Positions 34,769 to 43,473 of a DNA stretch of 57,547 bases are shown here, piece after piece; the first letter of the stretch is position 1; each line of letters opens with the position of its first letter. This DNA comes from an uncultured Sphingobacteriales bacterium (GTDB taxonomy: Bacteria > Bacteroidota > Bacteroidia > Chitinophagales > Chitinophagaceae): assembly GCA_946479435.1 (NCBI GenBank), contig CAMLFX010000006.1:1-57547 (forward strand), given 5' to 3'. The position numbers and the translations under genes are program-made. The notes under the pieces were generated by a model that was given only the letters and a program-made list of their open reading frames with translations, was not told where the DNA came from and searched no databases.

Positions 34769-35890
34769 TTATACGCCTACCATCAAAGGCATCAGCAGCA
34801 TCAATACATTTTCATTGTCAGTTACTTCAGTTGGTTTGAAGATACCTGCACGTGTGGGTGTGCTTAGTTCAACCTGTATCTCACTGCCATCAAGATTGTT
34901 CAGCAGCTCGATCATTAGTTTTGCGTTGAATGCGATTTTTATATCCTCACCATTGTATTGGCAGCTCAACGTTTCCTTACCCTCGTAAGAGAAGTCAATA
35001 TCCTGTGCACTAAGTTGTAGTGCATTGCCATTAATATCCAGTACAACTTGGTTAGTAGTCTTGTTGGCAAATATGCTTACCCTGCGTAGCGCACTTACAA
35101 AATCGGTGCGGCTGATGCTCAACCTGTAAGGGTTGTCTTGCGGTATAACCGATTTATACGGAGGGAACTTCGCATCTATCAGTCGGCAGCTCATGCTGAA
35201 TTTACCACCTGTAATAAATAAATGGCTGCTGTTGTAAGACAATTCAAGCTGCGTGTCATCGGCCGGCAGTACACTGCGTAATTGCTGCAATGGTTTCTTA
35301 GGCACTACAAAACCTTCTTCCGTTGGGCATTCAATATCGGTGCGTGTAAACTGTACCAGCCTGTGTGCATCAGTTGAAACGAATGTGATGCCAGACTTTG
35401 AAAGCTCGAAAAATACACCCGTCATAGCAGGCCTCAACGTGTCGTTACTTACTGCAAACAAAGTTTTATTGATGCTTTCTAATAATGCTATCGATGGTAT
35501 ATTGAAGCTTGTAGCATCACCAGGCGATGGTTCTTTAGGGAAATCATCAGCCCTTTCACCACCTATTTTATATTTACCTACATCGCTCGACATTTCTATT
35601 GAAAGATCTTGCTCGTTGATATTGAAAGTGATTGGCTGCTCAGGCAGGTTCTTCAAATACTCGGTAAGTATTTTCGATGGTATGCAAATACGTCCATCAC
35701 CCTGTGCATCATTCACATCGAGTTGCACACGCATCATAGTTTCAAGGTCGGTAGCAGTAAGGGTAAGCGTGTTCCCTTTCAGCTCGAACAAGAAATCTTC
35801 TAACACAGATAACACGGTATTGGCACTTATAACACCGCTGATTTGTTGTAAGTTTTTGAGTAACGCTGTTGAGGTGACGATGAATCGCAT
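34769..35890 (-). CDS. dnaN: DNA polymerase III sliding clamp, beta subunit
   Basis: 373 residues, the usual length, made of three repeated clamp domains (about 1-120, 128-245 and 247-373). Recognisable parts are MRFIVTSTALLKNLQQISGVI at the start, ATDLETMMRV near 46, FVSTDAHRLVQF near 175-186 and the C-terminal MLLMPLMVGV, the partner-binding end (usual form ...PMRL). It forms the ring that holds the polymerase on DNA. It is not beside dnaA or recF here. Its promoter box is at 35916. Confidence 0.97.
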   Translation of the reverse strand: MRFIVTSTALLKNLQQISGVISANTVLSVLEDFLFELKGNTLTLTATDLETMMRVQLDVNDAQGDGRICIPSKILTEYLKNLPEQPITFNINEQDLSIEMSSDVGKYKIGGERADDFPKEPSPGDATSFNIPSIALLESINKTLFAVSNDTLRPAMTGVFFELSKSGITFVSTDAHRLVQFTRTDIECPTEEGFVVPKKPLQQLRSVLPADDTQLELSYNSSHLFITGGKFSMSCRLIDAKFPPYKSVIPQDNPYRLSISRTDFVSALRRVSIFANKTTNQVVLDINGNALQLSAQDIDFSYEGKETLSCQYNGEDIKIAFNAKLMIELLNNLDGSEIQVELSTPTRAGIFKPTEVTDNENVLMLLMPLMVGV

Positions 35891-35915
35891 GTGTGTAAAT
35901 AAAACGGTTTAGTAA

Positions 35916-35923
35916 CAAAGATA
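35916..35923 (-). promoter_or_regulatory. -7 promoter box for dnaN
   Basis: On the minus strand TATCTTTG, exact match, 25 bases before the ATG at 35890. Confidence 0.55.
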
Positions 35924-36004
35924 ATCGTTTCAGGAACTTATGGGAAGGGTGTGGATATTTAGCTAATAACTTGAAAACTAGCCAATAAGACTGCCAAAAA
36001 TGCC

Positions 36005-36046
36005 TTGGCCGTTGTTTTGTATTTTTATAACGGACTATTTGGCCAA
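36005..36046. promoter_or_regulatory. Nested inverted repeat before the YbjN/protease operon
   Basis: TTGGCC (36005-36010) pairs with GGCCAA (36041-36046), and overlapping CCGTT (36009-36013) with AACGG (36029-36033). It ends five bases before the ATG at 36052. The region also holds TTTTGTATTTTTA and TATTTGG, near but not exact promoter boxes. It could be an operator or a leader hairpin. Confidence 0.35.
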
Positions 36047-36051
36047 AAGAT

Positions 36052-37422
36052 ATGCTGAATTGGATTAATATTTTGTTTGGTAAAAAAAAGGAAAAGGATA
36101 GCGGCAGCCCCTTGGCAGAGGCTGTAGACTTAGACAGAATAGATGCTGGCAGGTATAGCGATAACAATAAATCGCTCGATAAGATAAATAATTGGTACAA
36201 GGCCGAGGATCTTTATAAGGCTAAACAGTACGAAGAATCTGTATCAGCATTTTTCAATTATATAACAGATGAGAGGGTAAGGAATGTAACATTGCAGAAG
36301 ACAGGCGGGAAGAACTTCAATTTCCAGATATTACAGGGCTCCAAACGTATATTAGGCAGCTTTGACGGCAAGAAAATAGTAGGGGAAGTATCTCTAGCCA
36401 TAATGGACTATCCCGGTGTTGCCATTATGCGCAGGCTTCTGGAGTTGAATTATAATTTATACTATACACGGGCAGCCTTGAACGATGATAAAACCTTATG
36501 CCTGCTTTTCGACACGGATATCAGTACGGCAAGCCCTGAAAAAATGTATTACGGGTTAAGGGAATTAGCTGTAAGCGGCGACCGGCAAGATGACCTGCTT
36601 ATAGCAGATTTCAGTACCCTGAAAGGGACCGATACAAACAATACGCAGCAATTGTCTTCCGCGGAAATTGCTATAAAATATAAGTATTTCAAAAACTGGA
36701 TAACCGGCACACTTCAGGATGTAGAAGTATTGAACCAGGATTCTTTTTCGGGGGCTATTGCCTATATGTTGCTGGGCCTTGTTTACCGTATAGATTTTTT
36801 CTTTACTCCCGAAGGCCCGCTATTCTCCGATCTTGAAAAGATATACCGTATATATTGGGAGAAAAAAGATCAGGTAGCTTTGGTGGAACGCAACAGGCTA
36901 ATGAAGCTGGCCATAAAAAAACTACTGGATGTAACTGAAGAAGCTTTTGCGATCAGTGTTTATAATGCCACTTATACTTTTTCAGCAGGTACGCCGCCAT
37001 CTGCAGAAAAAGTGCGGGAGCATATTATTAATGCAAATAAAGATGCACAGTGGTATATTGAAAATAAGCATCCTGAAATAGCTGTCAGGTTGGTTGGCTA
37101 TGGGCTGTTGCATAACCAGTTTATTTATAGCATGCCTAAAGTGCAAACCTCACTTATCAAAATACTAATGGCTGTAATACATCACGATTACTGCAATGAA
37201 CTATGGCCTGATATAAAATTTTACGATGCAGAGCATAAAAAATTCAATCGCGATTTGATAGAACATACTACCAACAAAGCATTAGAAGAGTTTAAAGAAA
37301 GATATGAACATATAAAATGGGATAACGAACGTATTCGGTACAACACATTATTCGATTTTTGTATCAGCTACAGCGAACAAATAGCTAACCTGAACCTGAA
37401 AACAAAAAGGACGGTAAAATGA
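36052..37422 (+). CDS. Unrecognised protein with a YbjN/type-III-chaperone-like segment
   Basis: 456 residues; I do not recognise the whole protein. No signal peptide or membrane helix. Residues 1-60 are charged. Residues about 60-200 look like the CesT/YbjN fold: an early strand region (RILGSFDGKKIVGEVSLA), then MRRLLELNYNLYYTRAAL, then DKTLCLLFDTDISTASPEKMYYGLREL ending in a helix. Residues 215-456 seem mostly helical, with no motif I can name. The stop overlaps the protease start by four bases (ATGA), so the two are translationally coupled. The protease carries a similar domain at its C-terminus, which suggests the two proteins pair. Gene reality is certain; function is not known. Confidence 0.75.
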   Translation: MLNWINILFGKKKEKDSGSPLAEAVDLDRIDAGRYSDNNKSLDKINNWYKAEDLYKAKQYEESVSAFFNYITDERVRNVTLQKTGGKNFNFQILQGSKRILGSFDGKKIVGEVSLAIMDYPGVAIMRRLLELNYNLYYTRAALNDDKTLCLLFDTDISTASPEKMYYGLRELAVSGDRQDDLLIADFSTLKGTDTNNTQQLSSAEIAIKYKYFKNWITGTLQDVEVLNQDSFSGAIAYMLLGLVYRIDFFFTPEGPLFSDLEKIYRIYWEKKDQVALVERNRLMKLAIKKLLDVTEEAFAISVYNATYTFSAGTPPSAEKVREHIINANKDAQWYIENKHPEIAVRLVGYGLLHNQFIYSMPKVQTSLIKILMAVIHHDYCNELWPDIKFYDAEHKKFNRDLIEHTTNKALEEFKERYEHIKWDNERIRYNTLFDFCISYSEQIANLNLKTKRTVK

Positions 37423-38525
37423 GTATACAGGATATAATAGAACGTTATGAAAATGCGGTAGTGCAAATTGCTACTAATTCGGGTACAGGTACAGGTTTTT
37501 ATTTGCACGAGTATAAGCTGGTAGTTACCAATTATCACGTAGTACGAGACAATGCCTATGTATCTTTAAAGATCCCGTCCATAGAAAAAAAGCTTGCGAA
37601 AGTAGTGTTCTACGACGAACGGTATGATCTGGCATTTCTTATGCCTCCTGTCGATTTAGATAATCTTCCTACGCTAAGGCTTGGTTATTATCCCGATCTG
37701 AAAGATGGAGACAGTGTATTGGCAATTGGCCACCCCTATGGATTGAACTATACGGCTACACAAGGTGTTATATCACGTGTTGACAGGATACAGCAGGGCT
37801 TAAATTATATACAGATAGATGCAGCCATCAACCCTGGCAATAGTGGGGGGCCGCTTGTAGATATTGATGGTTCTGTAGTAGGGGTTAATACGTTTATAAT
37901 AAAAGGTGGCGATAATCTTGGCTTTGCACTGCCGGTCAATTATTTAAAAGAAGCGCTCGACCAATATAAATTGATATACGGTGAGGTAGCGATAAGATGT
38001 CCTAATTGCGCTACGTTGGTCACTGAAAAGACTTTAGATAATTATAAATACTGCCCCAATTGCGGTACTATAATTGAGTTTAAAAAACTTAATGAGCCTG
38101 AAGAGGATAACTTATCGGGTATTGCAAGCATTATTGAAGATATCTTAGAGATGCTGGGCTATGATAAAAAACTATCGCGTAGCGGGCAAAATAAATGGGA
38201 GATAAAAAAAGGATCAGCCAGGATCAAGATAACTTACAATACAGACAATTATTTTATTGTTTGCGACGCCTACCTCTGCAGGCTTCCGAAGAATGGCATT
38301 AAAGAACTGTACACTTTTTTGCTACAGGAAAACTATAAACTGCATAGCAAATTGTTCAGCCTGAAAGGAGAGAACATTATACTTAGCAGCCTTATATATG
38401 ATATCGATATAAAACCTGAAACAGGTAAAGATATATTCAGTCGCTTTTTTGAGAAAGCAGATTACTACGATAATCTACTGGAGAAACAATACCATTGCTT
38501 ACCCATACTTGAAGAAGATATGTAA
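37419..38525 (+). CDS. Cytosolic trypsin-like protease with zinc ribbon and YbjN-like domain
   Basis: 368 residues in three parts. Residues 1-185 are an S1C/HtrA-type protease with catalytic triad H40 (TNYHVV), D70 (RYDLAF) and S142 (NPGNSGGPLVD). No signal peptide, membrane anchor or PDZ domain is present, unlike DegP/DegS. Residues 192-218 are a zinc ribbon with C194, C197, C212 and C215. Residues 233-358 resemble the YbjN/type-III-chaperone fold: helix IASIIEDILEML, strands, then helix FLLQENYKLHSKLFSL and ENIILSSLI. It overlaps the upstream gene by four bases. Substrate and trigger are unknown; a cytosolic protein-quality or regulated-cleavage role is inferred. Confidence 0.85.
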   Translation: MSIQDIIERYENAVVQIATNSGTGTGFYLHEYKLVVTNYHVVRDNAYVSLKIPSIEKKLAKVVFYDERYDLAFLMPPVDLDNLPTLRLGYYPDLKDGDSVLAIGHPYGLNYTATQGVISRVDRIQQGLNYIQIDAAINPGNSGGPLVDIDGSVVGVNTFIIKGGDNLGFALPVNYLKEALDQYKLIYGEVAIRCPNCATLVTEKTLDNYKYCPNCGTIIEFKKLNEPEEDNLSGIASIIEDILEMLGYDKKLSRSGQNKWEIKKGSARIKITYNTDNYFIVCDAYLCRLPKNGIKELYTFLLQENYKLHSKLFSLKGENIILSSLIYDIDIKPETGKDIFSRFFEKADYYDNLLEKQYHCLPILEEDM

Positions 38526-38557
38526 AATTAAAGCGCCTGCTGGCGCTTTAATTTTTT
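38524..38557. terminator. Bidirectional terminator between the protease gene and alaS
   Basis: A 14-bp stem (AAAATTAAAGCGCC/GGCGCTTTAATTTT) with loop TGCT, A-rich on one side and T-rich on the other; it ends both convergent units. Confidence 0.9.
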
Positions 38558-41264
38558 AGTTTAATAATGCTCTTACTTTATCTATAACAGCTGCCAGGTT
38601 GCCGATATCCTGCCCACCTGCTGTTGCAAGCGTTTTCTGTCCTCCTCCACCGCCTTTAATAAGCGGCGCTACCTGTTCTTTAATTATCTTACTTGCATCC
38701 AATCCTTTGGCGGCATTCACAGTATCGGCCACGCCTATAGCAACAAATGCTTTGCCGTCAATATTAGCACACAGTACTATTAGGTGGTCATTCAAATGGT
38801 GTTTTACATCTGCGCATAACTTCTTTAATGCATCGCCTGAGCTTACTTCTACAATATCACCTACAAAACTTACCTGGTTGATGATCTCATCTTTTGTCAG
38901 CAATTCGTTTCGTATAGCAACTAACTGGCGTGCTTCTAACGAGGCAATATGTTTCTCTAACTGTTGTTTTTCTTCATACAGTTTTTCAATTGCTTTCAAT
39001 GGGTCTTTTGCATTCTTCAATGCTAACTGTACTTCATGCAAAGTATGCAAGTGTTCATTCACATATTCTTCAGCCGCTTTACCACTTATCGCTTCAATAC
39101 GGCGTACACCCGCTGCTACTGCACTTTCATGTTTTATTTTGAAAAAACCTAACTGGCCGGTATTGCCTACGTGCGTACCGCCACACAATTCTATCGAGTA
39201 GTTAGGATCCATTACTACCACGCGTACTTTATCGCCATACTTTTCACCGAACAATGCCATAGCTCCCATAGCTACTGCTTCGTCCTTCGCCATTTCTTTT
39301 ATTACTACAGGTACGTTATCGCGTATCTTTTCGTTTACTAATGCTTCTATTTGTTTGATCTCTTCATCGGTTACTTTCGCAAAGTGTGAAAAGTCAAAAC
39401 GCAAATGCTCTTCATTTACCAACGAACCTTTTTGTGTAACATGGGTACCCAATACTGTACGCAGCGCTGCGTGCAATAAGTGCGTAGCGCTATGGTGTGC
39501 TTCAGTGCCTGAGCGTTTTATAGTATCTATCTTAGCAAGCACCGAACCACTAACATCTGCTGGTAGTGTTTCGGAGAAATGAATGATCAGGTCATTCTCT
39601 TTCTTGGTATCAATGATCTGTATCGTTTCATTCGGAAATATCAATTCACCTGTATCACCAACCTGTCCACCGCTTTCAGCGTAGAAAGGTGTTTGGTCTA
39701 ATACCAATTGATAAGACTCTTTTCCTTTAGCTTTTACCTTCCTGTATTTCACCACATTGGCAGTTGCCTCTACGTTATCGTAGCCTACAAACTTCGAACT
39801 ACCTTCTTTCAATACTACCCAGTCTTCCGTATCTAAAGCTGTTGCAGCACGGCTGCGTGTTTTCTGTTGTTGCAAAGATTTTTCAAAGCTCTCGATATCT
39901 ACTCTCCAACCATCTTCTCTAGCCATAAGGCTTGTTAAGTCTATTGGGAATCCATAAGTATCACTTAATTCAAATGCGAAAGGTCCGGCTATAATTTTTT
40001 GACTTATTTCTTTACCATATTGTTCTCTTAGTTCTATCACATCCCTTATTTCTCCTTCTGGCTGAATACTAATTACATTTCTTGGATATTCCTTTACATC
40101 AGTAGTATAAGATACATACCTTGAAATTCCTTTAGATAGGGTTCTTAAAAATGCTTCTTCTTCTTCCAATACCACTTTAGCAACAAAATCTTTCTGCTTA
40201 TCTAATTCTGAGAAAACATCTCTAAACTGTTCGGCTAATACTGCAACTAACTTTGTTAATAAAGGTTGTTTGTAATCAAAATAGGAATAATAGTATCGAA
40301 CGGCTCTACGTAATATACGGCGTATCACATAACCCGAACCGGTATTCGATGGCAGCTGTCCATCAGCAATGGTGAAGCATATAGCTCGGATATGGTCAGC
40401 TATAACACGAAAGGCTACATCCTTATGACTATCTGAATATTTATACTCCCTTCCTGTGATCTTCATAACCTCTGCTATAGTGCCAGTAAACAGGTCAGTA
40501 TCGTAATTGCTTTGTTTGTTTTGCAGCACACGTACCAAACGCTCAAGCCCCATACCGGTATCTACGTGTTTGGCAGGTAAAGGTTGCAGGCTGCCATCTT
40601 TCATGCGGTTGAACTGCATGAACACATTGTTCCATATCTCTATCACCTGCGGGTGGTCGGCATTTACAAGTGTAGCGCCATCTACTTGTTTCCGTTCTTC
40701 CAGTGTACGGCAATCCACATGTATTTCCGAGCAGGGTCCGCACGGGCCCGTATCGCCCATCTCCCAGAAGTTGTCTTTCTTGTTCCCCATCAGTATGCGC
40801 TCTTCCGGCACAAACTGTTTCCATGTTTCATAAGCTTCATCATCCTTTGGCAGGTTTTCTGATGCATCGCCCTGGAAAACGGTAACGTATAATTTATCCT
40901 TAGGTATCTTGTATACTTCGGTCAGCAGTTCCCAGCTCCACTCTATGGCTTCTTTTTTAAAATAGTCGCCAAAGCTCCAGTTACCCAGCATCTCGAACAT
41001 GGTATGGTGGTAGGTATCTACACCCACTTCTTCCAGGTCGTTATGTTTACCGCTTACGCGCAGGCATTTCTGTGTATCGGCCACACGTGGGTCGGGTGCT
41101 TGTTTGTTGCCCAAAAAGTAGTCTTTGAACTGGTTCATACCCGCATTGGTAAACAGCAGGGTCGGGTCGTTCTTCACAACTATAGGGGCAGAAGCAACTA
41201 TTACGTGTCCTTTACTTTTAAAGAAATCCAGATATTGCCGGCGTATCTCGTTGGCAGTAAGCAT
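38556..41264 (-). CDS. alaS: Alanyl-tRNA synthetase
   Basis: 902 residues, somewhat longer than the usual 870-880. The class II core starts at RRQYLDFFKSKGHV; NAGMNQFKDYF and the GCGPCSEIHVD-like GPCGPCSEIHVD lie in the catalytic domain. The editing domain has HSATHLLHAALR (near 598-609) and CGGTHVGNTG (near 695-704), and a glycine-rich C-Ala domain ends the protein (KGGGGGQKTLATAGG). Residues about 370-430 hold a stretch (near YVSYTTDVKEYPRN...) not found in the Escherichia coli enzyme. In roughly 39,900-40,290 all arginine codons I read are AGA/AGG, unlike the flanks. Promoter box at 41289. Confidence 0.97.
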   Translation of the reverse strand: MLTANEIRRQYLDFFKSKGHVIVASAPIVVKNDPTLLFTNAGMNQFKDYFLGNKQAPDPRVADTQKCLRVSGKHNDLEEVGVDTYHHTMFEMLGNWSFGDYFKKEAIEWSWELLTEVYKIPKDKLYVTVFQGDASENLPKDDEAYETWKQFVPEERILMGNKKDNFWEMGDTGPCGPCSEIHVDCRTLEERKQVDGATLVNADHPQVIEIWNNVFMQFNRMKDGSLQPLPAKHVDTGMGLERLVRVLQNKQSNYDTDLFTGTIAEVMKITGREYKYSDSHKDVAFRVIADHIRAICFTIADGQLPSNTGSGYVIRRILRRAVRYYYSYFDYKQPLLTKLVAVLAEQFRDVFSELDKQKDFVAKVVLEEEEAFLRTLSKGISRYVSYTTDVKEYPRNVISIQPEGEIRDVIELREQYGKEISQKIIAGPFAFELSDTYGFPIDLTSLMAREDGWRVDIESFEKSLQQQKTRSRAATALDTEDWVVLKEGSSKFVGYDNVEATANVVKYRKVKAKGKESYQLVLDQTPFYAESGGQVGDTGELIFPNETIQIIDTKKENDLIIHFSETLPADVSGSVLAKIDTIKRSGTEAHHSATHLLHAALRTVLGTHVTQKGSLVNEEHLRFDFSHFAKVTDEEIKQIEALVNEKIRDNVPVVIKEMAKDEAVAMGAMALFGEKYGDKVRVVVMDPNYSIELCGGTHVGNTGQLGFFKIKHESAVAAGVRRIEAISGKAAEEYVNEHLHTLHEVQLALKNAKDPLKAIEKLYEEKQQLEKHIASLEARQLVAIRNELLTKDEIINQVSFVGDIVEVSSGDALKKLCADVKHHLNDHLIVLCANIDGKAFVAIGVADTVNAAKGLDASKIIKEQVAPLIKGGGGGQKTLATAGGQDIGNLAAVIDKVRALLN

Positions 41265-41288
41265 ATAAATACTGATAAATTAAGGCTG

Positions 41289-41296
41289 CAAAGATA
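41289..41296 (-). promoter_or_regulatory. -7 promoter box for alaS
   Basis: On the minus strand TATCTTTG, exact match, 24 bases before the ATG at 41264. One arm of the inverted repeat begins at the next base. Confidence 0.55.
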
Positions 41297-41404
41297 ATTA
41301 GCTAATGTGAGGATTAGCTAATTAGCTGGTTTGGGTACGAATTAATTATTCTGCATATAAATATTTGCTAAATACTGCATTAGCTAATCATCACATCAGC
41401 TAAT
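41297..41404. repeat. Long imperfect inverted repeat between divergent alaS and BatA-like genes
   Basis: The arms 41297-41322 and 41379-41404 are inverted copies matching at 24 of 26 positions (core ATTAGCTnATGTGAnGATTAGCTAAT). They are separated by 56 bases and have extra AGCTAAT units beside them. Each arm sits just upstream of one of the two divergent -7 boxes. It may be a paired regulator site or a cruciform/hairpin element. Confidence 0.7.
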
Positions 41405-41419
41405 CAGCTAATTTGACCA

Positions 41420-41427
41420 TATATTTG
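41420..41427 (+). promoter_or_regulatory. -7 promoter box for the BatA-like gene cluster
   Basis: TATATTTG, exact match, only 4 bases before the GTG start at 41432. Confidence 0.45.
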
Positions 41428-41431
41428 TTTA

Positions 41432-43465
41432 GTGAGTTTTCTATACCCTTTATTCCTGTTGGCGGGTCTGGCTTTAGCCATTCCCATACTGATACACCTG
41501 TTCAACCTGCGCAGGTATAAAACGGTATACTTTCCACATACCCGCTTTTTAAAGACCATCCAGCTCAATTCACAAAAGCAATCGCAGATAAGATATAAAG
41601 TGCTGCTAACGCTGCGCTTATTGTTCCTGGCCAGCCTTATATTGGCATTTGCCCAGCCATTCTTCAACCGGGGAGGCAAAAAAGGTAGCAACGCACTGAA
41701 TGTGATCTATATAGATAATTCAGCCAGTATGACGGCCAAGAAAGGAGCCCGCACATTGCTGGAAATAGCTAAAGAACAGGCAGCCCAACAAATAAGGAGT
41801 ACTCCAGCAGGGGACAGGTTCCTGTTGCTTACTAATAACAGGCTCAATACTTACCAACCACTTTCTGCCACCAAGGCATTAGCCGAACTGCAACAAATAG
41901 AAGTATCGGCAGGTGCCAAGACATCGCAACAGGTAATAGAAAGCATAGAGAATACACTGACTAATGAATCACTGCCTGCAGCAAACCTCTTTTATTATTC
42001 CGATTTTCAGAAGAACTCTTTTACATCTACAGCAAAACTAAAAGATAAGAATATTGAATTCTACGGCATACCCGTTCAGGCAGAAGTATCTGAAAATATA
42101 TTTATAGATACAGCATACCTCACCGCACCTGTGCTGCAAACAGGTCAAAGCAACACCTTAGTAGTGCGGTCAAGGGCAATAGGCAAACTGCCTGCTGATG
42201 CACCTGTGCTGCAACTCAGCATGAACGGGCAGGTAAAAACCGCCGCAAGCTTGAGCTTCGATGATAACGGCGAAAGCATCGATACCCTTACCTTCCAGGT
42301 AAATGATAGCCGCTGGCAAAAAATAGATCTTGTAGTGAATGATGCCTCTGTGAGGTTCGATGATACATTCAGGTTAAGTGCCCGCAGTGCACCCAACTTA
42401 TCGGTATTGGTACTGAACGAGGGGCAATCCAATCCTTTTATACAGGCTGCTTTCAAAGCCTACAATGGTTTCAGGTTAAGCCAAATGTCAGTAGATCAGC
42501 TACCGGGAAACCTTCGTGAGTACAACCTGATCATCTTAAATGGTATAAGATCGTTATCCCCAACTACAGCGGGTAAGCTAAACGAACTACTGCAAAGCGG
42601 CAGTAATATCGCCATCTTCCCCGGCAAAATAACCAATACTACTGCACTGAATGAAGGACTTGCAGTATTGGGCGATATTAAATTCGCCAATCTCGATACC
42701 TCAGTCCAAACCATTAGCAGTATACAACAGGGCAGCCCATTGGTGCGCGATATGTTTGAGCGCATCCCCGAAAACGTACAACTCCCGGTTTCCAACTGGC
42801 ATTATAATATAGAGGCTGGGCTTACGGCCAACCAGCAGTCGGTAATGAGCTTCAGGAGTGGCAACCCGTTTTTGGCTGCTTATACACCTTCACGAGGCCA
42901 GTTGTATATCGTTGCATCTTCAGCCGATGTGGAAGCGGGCAATTTTACAAATAGCTACTTTTTTGTACCGTTCTTATATCAAATGGCGGTTCAATCGCAC
43001 GGGGGTGATGTGTTTGCACTAACCGCCGGAAGCGATCAAACAGCGTATCTTCCTGTAAAAGATCTGACCGACCGCACCGTAGTGCATTTATATGCTGATG
43101 GTTTAGATGTGATACCACCCCAAAGAACGGTAGCTGCAGGTGTTGAAGTAAACATTGCCAAAGTACAGCAACAGGCAGGTTTCTATACCCTGGCTGCTGC
43201 GGGTGCCGATACGTCAATTGTAGCAATAAATCAGGACAGGGCTGAGTCACACTTGGCCACCTGGGATATCAACGTGCTTAAAAAACAGTGGGAAGGCAAT
43301 AACATACATTGGGTGGCCGATGGTAAATACAATGAACAAGCTGGCAGTCATAATGCAACAAACTTCCCCCTTTGGAAAGTTTGTGCTATTTTAGCCCTGT
43401 TAATGCTGCTGGCTGAAACCTATGTTTTAGCGGGCGGTCTTCGCAAACAGAACACAGCTATTTAA
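41432..43465 (+). CDS. BatA-type membrane protein with von Willebrand A-like domain
   Basis: 677 residues. The N-terminal YPLFLLAGLALAIPILIHLFNLRRYK is the BatA (aerotolerance) membrane signature, with a second helix near residues 55-75. A vWA-like domain starts near 90 with the metal-site form D-x-S-x-S in YIDNSASM. A large region to about 640 is probably periplasmic, and a last helix (near 648-668) ends the protein. The start must be GTG at 41432, since no ATG precedes the first helix. It leads a unit of four genes with gaps of 8, 3 and 24 bases. Function is unknown; envelope-related by topology. Confidence 0.88.
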   Translation: MSFLYPLFLLAGLALAIPILIHLFNLRRYKTVYFPHTRFLKTIQLNSQKQSQIRYKVLLTLRLLFLASLILAFAQPFFNRGGKKGSNALNVIYIDNSASMTAKKGARTLLEIAKEQAAQQIRSTPAGDRFLLLTNNRLNTYQPLSATKALAELQQIEVSAGAKTSQQVIESIENTLTNESLPAANLFYYSDFQKNSFTSTAKLKDKNIEFYGIPVQAEVSENIFIDTAYLTAPVLQTGQSNTLVVRSRAIGKLPADAPVLQLSMNGQVKTAASLSFDDNGESIDTLTFQVNDSRWQKIDLVVNDASVRFDDTFRLSARSAPNLSVLVLNEGQSNPFIQAAFKAYNGFRLSQMSVDQLPGNLREYNLIILNGIRSLSPTTAGKLNELLQSGSNIAIFPGKITNTTALNEGLAVLGDIKFANLDTSVQTISSIQQGSPLVRDMFERIPENVQLPVSNWHYNIEAGLTANQQSVMSFRSGNPFLAAYTPSRGQLYIVASSADVEAGNFTNSYFFVPFLYQMAVQSHGGDVFALTAGSDQTAYLPVKDLTDRTVVHLYADGLDVIPPQRTVAAGVEVNIAKVQQQAGFYTLAAAGADTSIVAINQDRAESHLATWDINVLKKQWEGNNIHWVADGKYNEQAGSHNATNFPLWKVCAILALLMLLAETYVLAGGLRKQNTAI

Positions 43466-43473
43466 CTGCAATT

